A stretch of 8,587 nucleotides of DNA, taken from the NCBI GenBank assembly GCA_018695085.1, contig JABHOU010000505.1:1-8587 (forward strand). The letters are read 5' to 3'. The position numbers were made by a program, and so were the translations under genes. The notes beneath the pieces were generated by a model. The model saw nothing but the letters and a program-made list of their open reading frames with translations. It was not told the DNA's origin and did no database searches. Numbering within the stretch: position 1 is the first letter of the stretch; each line of letters starts with the position of its first letter. The stretch comes from Opitutia bacterium. Lineage in GTDB: Bacteria; Verrucomicrobiota; Verrucomicrobiia; Opitutales; Seribacteraceae. Positions 6,681-8,587 of the stretch are shown here, one piece after another.

Positions 6681-8147
6681 GGCTCTGCGGGCAGCGGATT
6701 CCTTTTCCAGGCCCTGAACGTAGGCTTCCACGAAGGCGGCGTCTTCGCGCTTGCGGAAAGGCTCGATCAGGGGGTCTTCGGACTTGACCATCCACCTGGC
6801 CAAAGTCGACCGGAGTTTTTTCAACTCGTCCTGATGCTCGGGGTGAGCGATCAGGTTGACCAGACAGTCGGGATCCTCATCGACTTGATAAAGTTCCTCA
6901 GGCACGCGGTGACGGTAAAGATCGAGACGGGCGGCTAGTTTTTCATCGGTCTTGGCCAACTCGACCATGCGCTTGCAGGTCATCGTCCCGTTGGTCGCGG
7001 TGGCGAAGACCCGCTCCCCATTCGACCAGGGGTTGAATAGGTAGAGGTATTTTTTCGTCTGGACGGCCCGCATGGGATCGCGCGAACGACCGGCGTTTTC
7101 ATTGTACTCCTTGATCACATAGGTCCGGCCGGCCTGTTTCTCTCCCTTGAGGATGGGGAAAAAAGACCGGCCATCCAGGCGTTTGGGAGAGGCAATGCCG
7201 AGGGCTTCCAGTATGGTAGGCAAAAGATCGACCACCGAGACCATGTGGCGCTTGTCAACGATACCGGGTCTCACGAGTTGAGGGTGACGGATCATGAGGG
7301 GTGTCCTCGTGCTTTGGTGATAAAGCTGAGTCTTGGCAAAAGGCAAGGGCATGCCATGGTCGGACAGAAAGACCACTATGGTATTCTTCGCTTGTCCGCT
7401 CTTCTCCAAGGCATCGAGGACCGCACCGACGCAATCGTCCGCCCGGCGGACGCTTGAGTAGTAAAGCGCCAGTTCCTGCCTGACTTGAGGGTCATCGAAG
7501 AGAAAACCGGGAACGGGCACTTCATTGGGTTTGAAGATCCGACTGGGGACGTGCGGGTCTTCCTTTCCTCCTCGCACTTGCGACCAGAAGGGCTTGTGCG
7601 GATCGGAAACGTTAACCGACAGGAAGAAGGGCTTGCCCGCTTTTTTTGCATTCGCAATCCCCCGGACCGTTGATTCGCCATACGAGGCAATGTCCTTGAG
7701 ATGGGTTTTCCCGCCGTCGGGAAGATTTGTCAGGTCTTCGTCCCAGGCATAAGGTTGATAAGGGGCCGAATGACTGACCTTGCCACGTATGGCCACGTAG
7801 TACCCGGCCTCCTTGATCAGATCGGCCATGTGAGGCCAGCCAGGATCCTTGACCTGATAGAACCCCTCGATCTTGTTGTTGTGGGAATAAAGCCCGGAGA
7901 ACATCACATTGCGGCAGGGCATGCAATTGCCCACCGTGACGTGGGCATATTCGAACCGCAGGGATTGCGAGGCCAGACGGTCCATTCGGGGACTCGTACC
8001 CTCGAGCTTCGAACCATAGACGCCGACCGAGTCGCAACTCATATCGTCCACGGTGAGCAGAATCAGATTCGGGCTTTTTTCAGCAAAAGCATGGCCAATA
8101 GAGAAACCAAGCAAAACAAAGACTAAACGAAACATACTAAGGATCAT
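6633..8147 (-). CDS. Secreted S1-family sulfatase with CMPCR maturation motif
   Basis: 504 residues as annotated. A signal peptide covers about 1-22 (hydrophobic RLVFVLLGFSIGHAFA). An alternative ATG at 8135 (Met5) also gives a good signal peptide, and neither start has a Shine-Dalgarno, so the start is uncertain by four codons. Active-site elements: Asp34-Asp35 in LTVDDMS, Cys75-Met-Pro-Cys-Arg79 in VGNCMPCRNVMFSG, Lys123 and His126 in RGKVSH, His184 in DPHKPF, Asp263-His264 in LSDHGMP, and Lys272 in FAKTQ. The GKxxH spacing resembles iduronate-2-sulfatase-like enzymes and differs from the GKWH of the other sulfatase here, so the two probably cut different sulfate esters. The maturation motif has Cys where Ser is usual (CxPSR). 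YQVDEDPDCLVNLI (about 420-433) is the normal late sulfatase motif. The C-terminus appears frame-shifted at an A7 run. It is the first gene of the cluster; the 84 bases upstream are AT-rich and should hold the promoter, but no convincing hexamers stand out. Confidence 0.93.
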   Translation of the reverse strand: MILSMFRLVFVLLGFSIGHAFAEKSPNLILLTVDDMSCDSVGVYGSKLEGTSPRMDRLASQSLRFEYAHVTVGNCMPCRNVMFSGLYSHNNKIEGFYQVKDPGWPHMADLIKEAGYYVAIRGKVSHSAPYQPYAWDEDLTNLPDGGKTHLKDIASYGESTVRGIANAKKAGKPFFLSVNVSDPHKPFWSQVRGGKEDPHVPSRIFKPNEVPVPGFLFDDPQVRQELALYYSSVRRADDCVGAVLDALEKSGQAKNTIVVFLSDHGMPLPFAKTQLYHQSTRTPLMIRHPQLVRPGIVDKRHMVSVVDLLPTILEALGIASPKRLDGRSFFPILKGEKQAGRTYVIKEYNENAGRSRDPMRAVQTKKYLYLFNPWSNGERVFATATNGTMTCKRMVELAKTDEKLAARLDLYRHRVPEELYQVDEDPDCLVNLIAHPEHQDELKKLRSTLARWMVKSEDPLIEPFRKREDAAFVEAYVQGLEKESAARRAKKTQGRKGQQEAQEE

Positions 8148-8231
8148 TTGGAGAAAGGTAAAAAATGAGGAATGTGAATTTTTCTGTAAAAGAAAGTAAA
8201 GCAGATAACGATAAATCCCTTAATCAAGAAT

Positions 8232-8587
8232 TTACCAAATCCCCTGTTTTTCAAGCTGAATGGTAGCTTGTTCGGCCCAACCTCGATTTGCCGCAGGACT
8301 GGCTGGGCTTGGATGCAACACCTTGCCAATCCTTACCTCCAAACCCGCCAAGGCCGAAATAGCTCGAGCCTCGGCAAATCCTCCTACGGCAACCAGCCAA
8401 TCAGGCTCGAGAATACTCACCGCCAAACGCAGGTAAAAGTCGCAAGCCGCCATAAGTGGCTTTCCCTCTGCAGCGGGCAGCTTGTCAGGAGTTCGGTTAC
8501 GCCCCCCCTCTTCCATAAAAGCAAGAGGACAAAAGTTCGCCACAAGATGATTCTCGAAGAAGACGGAGGCCGAGCTGAAACGTTCAG
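8232..8587 (-). CDS. smug1: SMUG1-type uracil-DNA glycosylase, C-terminal half
   Basis: The frame is open to the right edge, so the start is outside; 117 residues are visible, about half of a usual SMUG1. The visible protein follows vertebrate SMUG1 closely in order and spacing: NFCPLAFMEEGGRNRTPDKL matches the NxCPLxFLxPSGRNxTPxEL region, then a helix with CDFYLRLAVSILEPDWLVAV, GGFAEARAISAL, and the DNA-intercalating/active-site loop HPSPASPAANRGW (His codon at 8313-8315). That His is the catalytic-loop His of the family; the catalytic Asn would lie in the missing N-terminal half. The enzyme excises uracil and oxidised uracils such as 5-hydroxymethyluracil in base excision repair, in the cytoplasm. 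The GTG at 8543 opens a shorter frame but is internal, since FSSASVFFENHLVANFCPL upstream of it already matches the family. It ends 84 bases before the sulfatase start, on the same strand. Confidence 0.92.
   Translation of the reverse strand, partial: ERFSSASVFFENHLVANFCPLAFMEEGGRNRTPDKLPAAEGKPLMAACDFYLRLAVSILEPDWLVAVGGFAEARAISALAGLEVRIGKVLHPSPASPAANRGWAEQATIQLEKQGIW

Noticed and set aside
6568..6795. N-terminal 76-residue extension of the small esterase frame.
   Set aside because: Arg/Pro-rich, overlaps the sulfatase coding region, and lies before a clear signal peptide at 6567.
274..8202. A 14-base direct repeat, AAAGAAAGTAAAGC, at 274-287 and 8189-8202, near both ends of the window.
   Set aside because: It is low-complexity, one copy lies in the DUF1080 signal-peptide codons and the other in a spacer, and a chance match of this length is plausible in a window this size. 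No sign of an attachment site.
8148..8231. Promoter for the sulfatase cluster in the AT-rich spacer after smug1.
   Set aside because: Likely by position, but no -35/-10 pair with acceptable spacing could be picked out.

Overview
The window reads as a stretch of a marine-type member of the PVC superphylum, most likely Verrucomicrobiota (Planctomycetota is the alternative). Three things suggest this: secreted S1-family sulfatases next to SASA-type carbohydrate esterases, DUF1080 (3-keto-disaccharide hydrolase-like) proteins, and a bacterial SMUG1-type uracil-DNA glycosylase. Lineage is inferred from gene content only; there is no rRNA or other marker. All genes lie on the minus strand, so transcription runs from the high to the low coordinates.

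In reading order: the C-terminal half of a SMUG1 glycosylase (8587-8232, cut by the right edge); a secreted sulfatase with an unusual CMPCR maturation motif and a C-terminal tail that appears to have lost frame at an A7 run (8147-6633); a small secreted SGNH/SASA esterase (6567-5860); a large sialate-O-acetylesterase-like protein with a GTG start, placed 3 bases after the previous stop (5856-4171); a second secreted sulfatase with a canonical CTPSR motif (4144-2705); a decayed C-terminal piece of a DUF1080 gene (about 2704-2403); DNA polymerase X with a C-terminal PHP domain (2354-612); an AT-rich spacer (611-333); and the N-terminal 110 residues of a second, different DUF1080 protein (332-1, cut by the left edge).

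The four central genes form a compact cluster (spacings of 65, 3 and 26 bases) whose products carry export signals and would remove sulfate and acyl decorations from a polysaccharide. No glycoside hydrolase, lyase, transporter, regulator or formylglycine-generating enzyme is in view, so the sugar backbone cannot be named. The cluster is bracketed by two DNA base-excision-repair genes, smug1 upstream and polX downstream, which fits either accidental juxtaposition or insertion of a catabolic cluster beside a repair locus.

I do not see an unmistakably new system. The points most worth checking are the hidden DUF1080 pseudogene between the sulfatase and polX, the A7 frame change at the end of the upstream sulfatase, and the CMPCR formylglycine motif.
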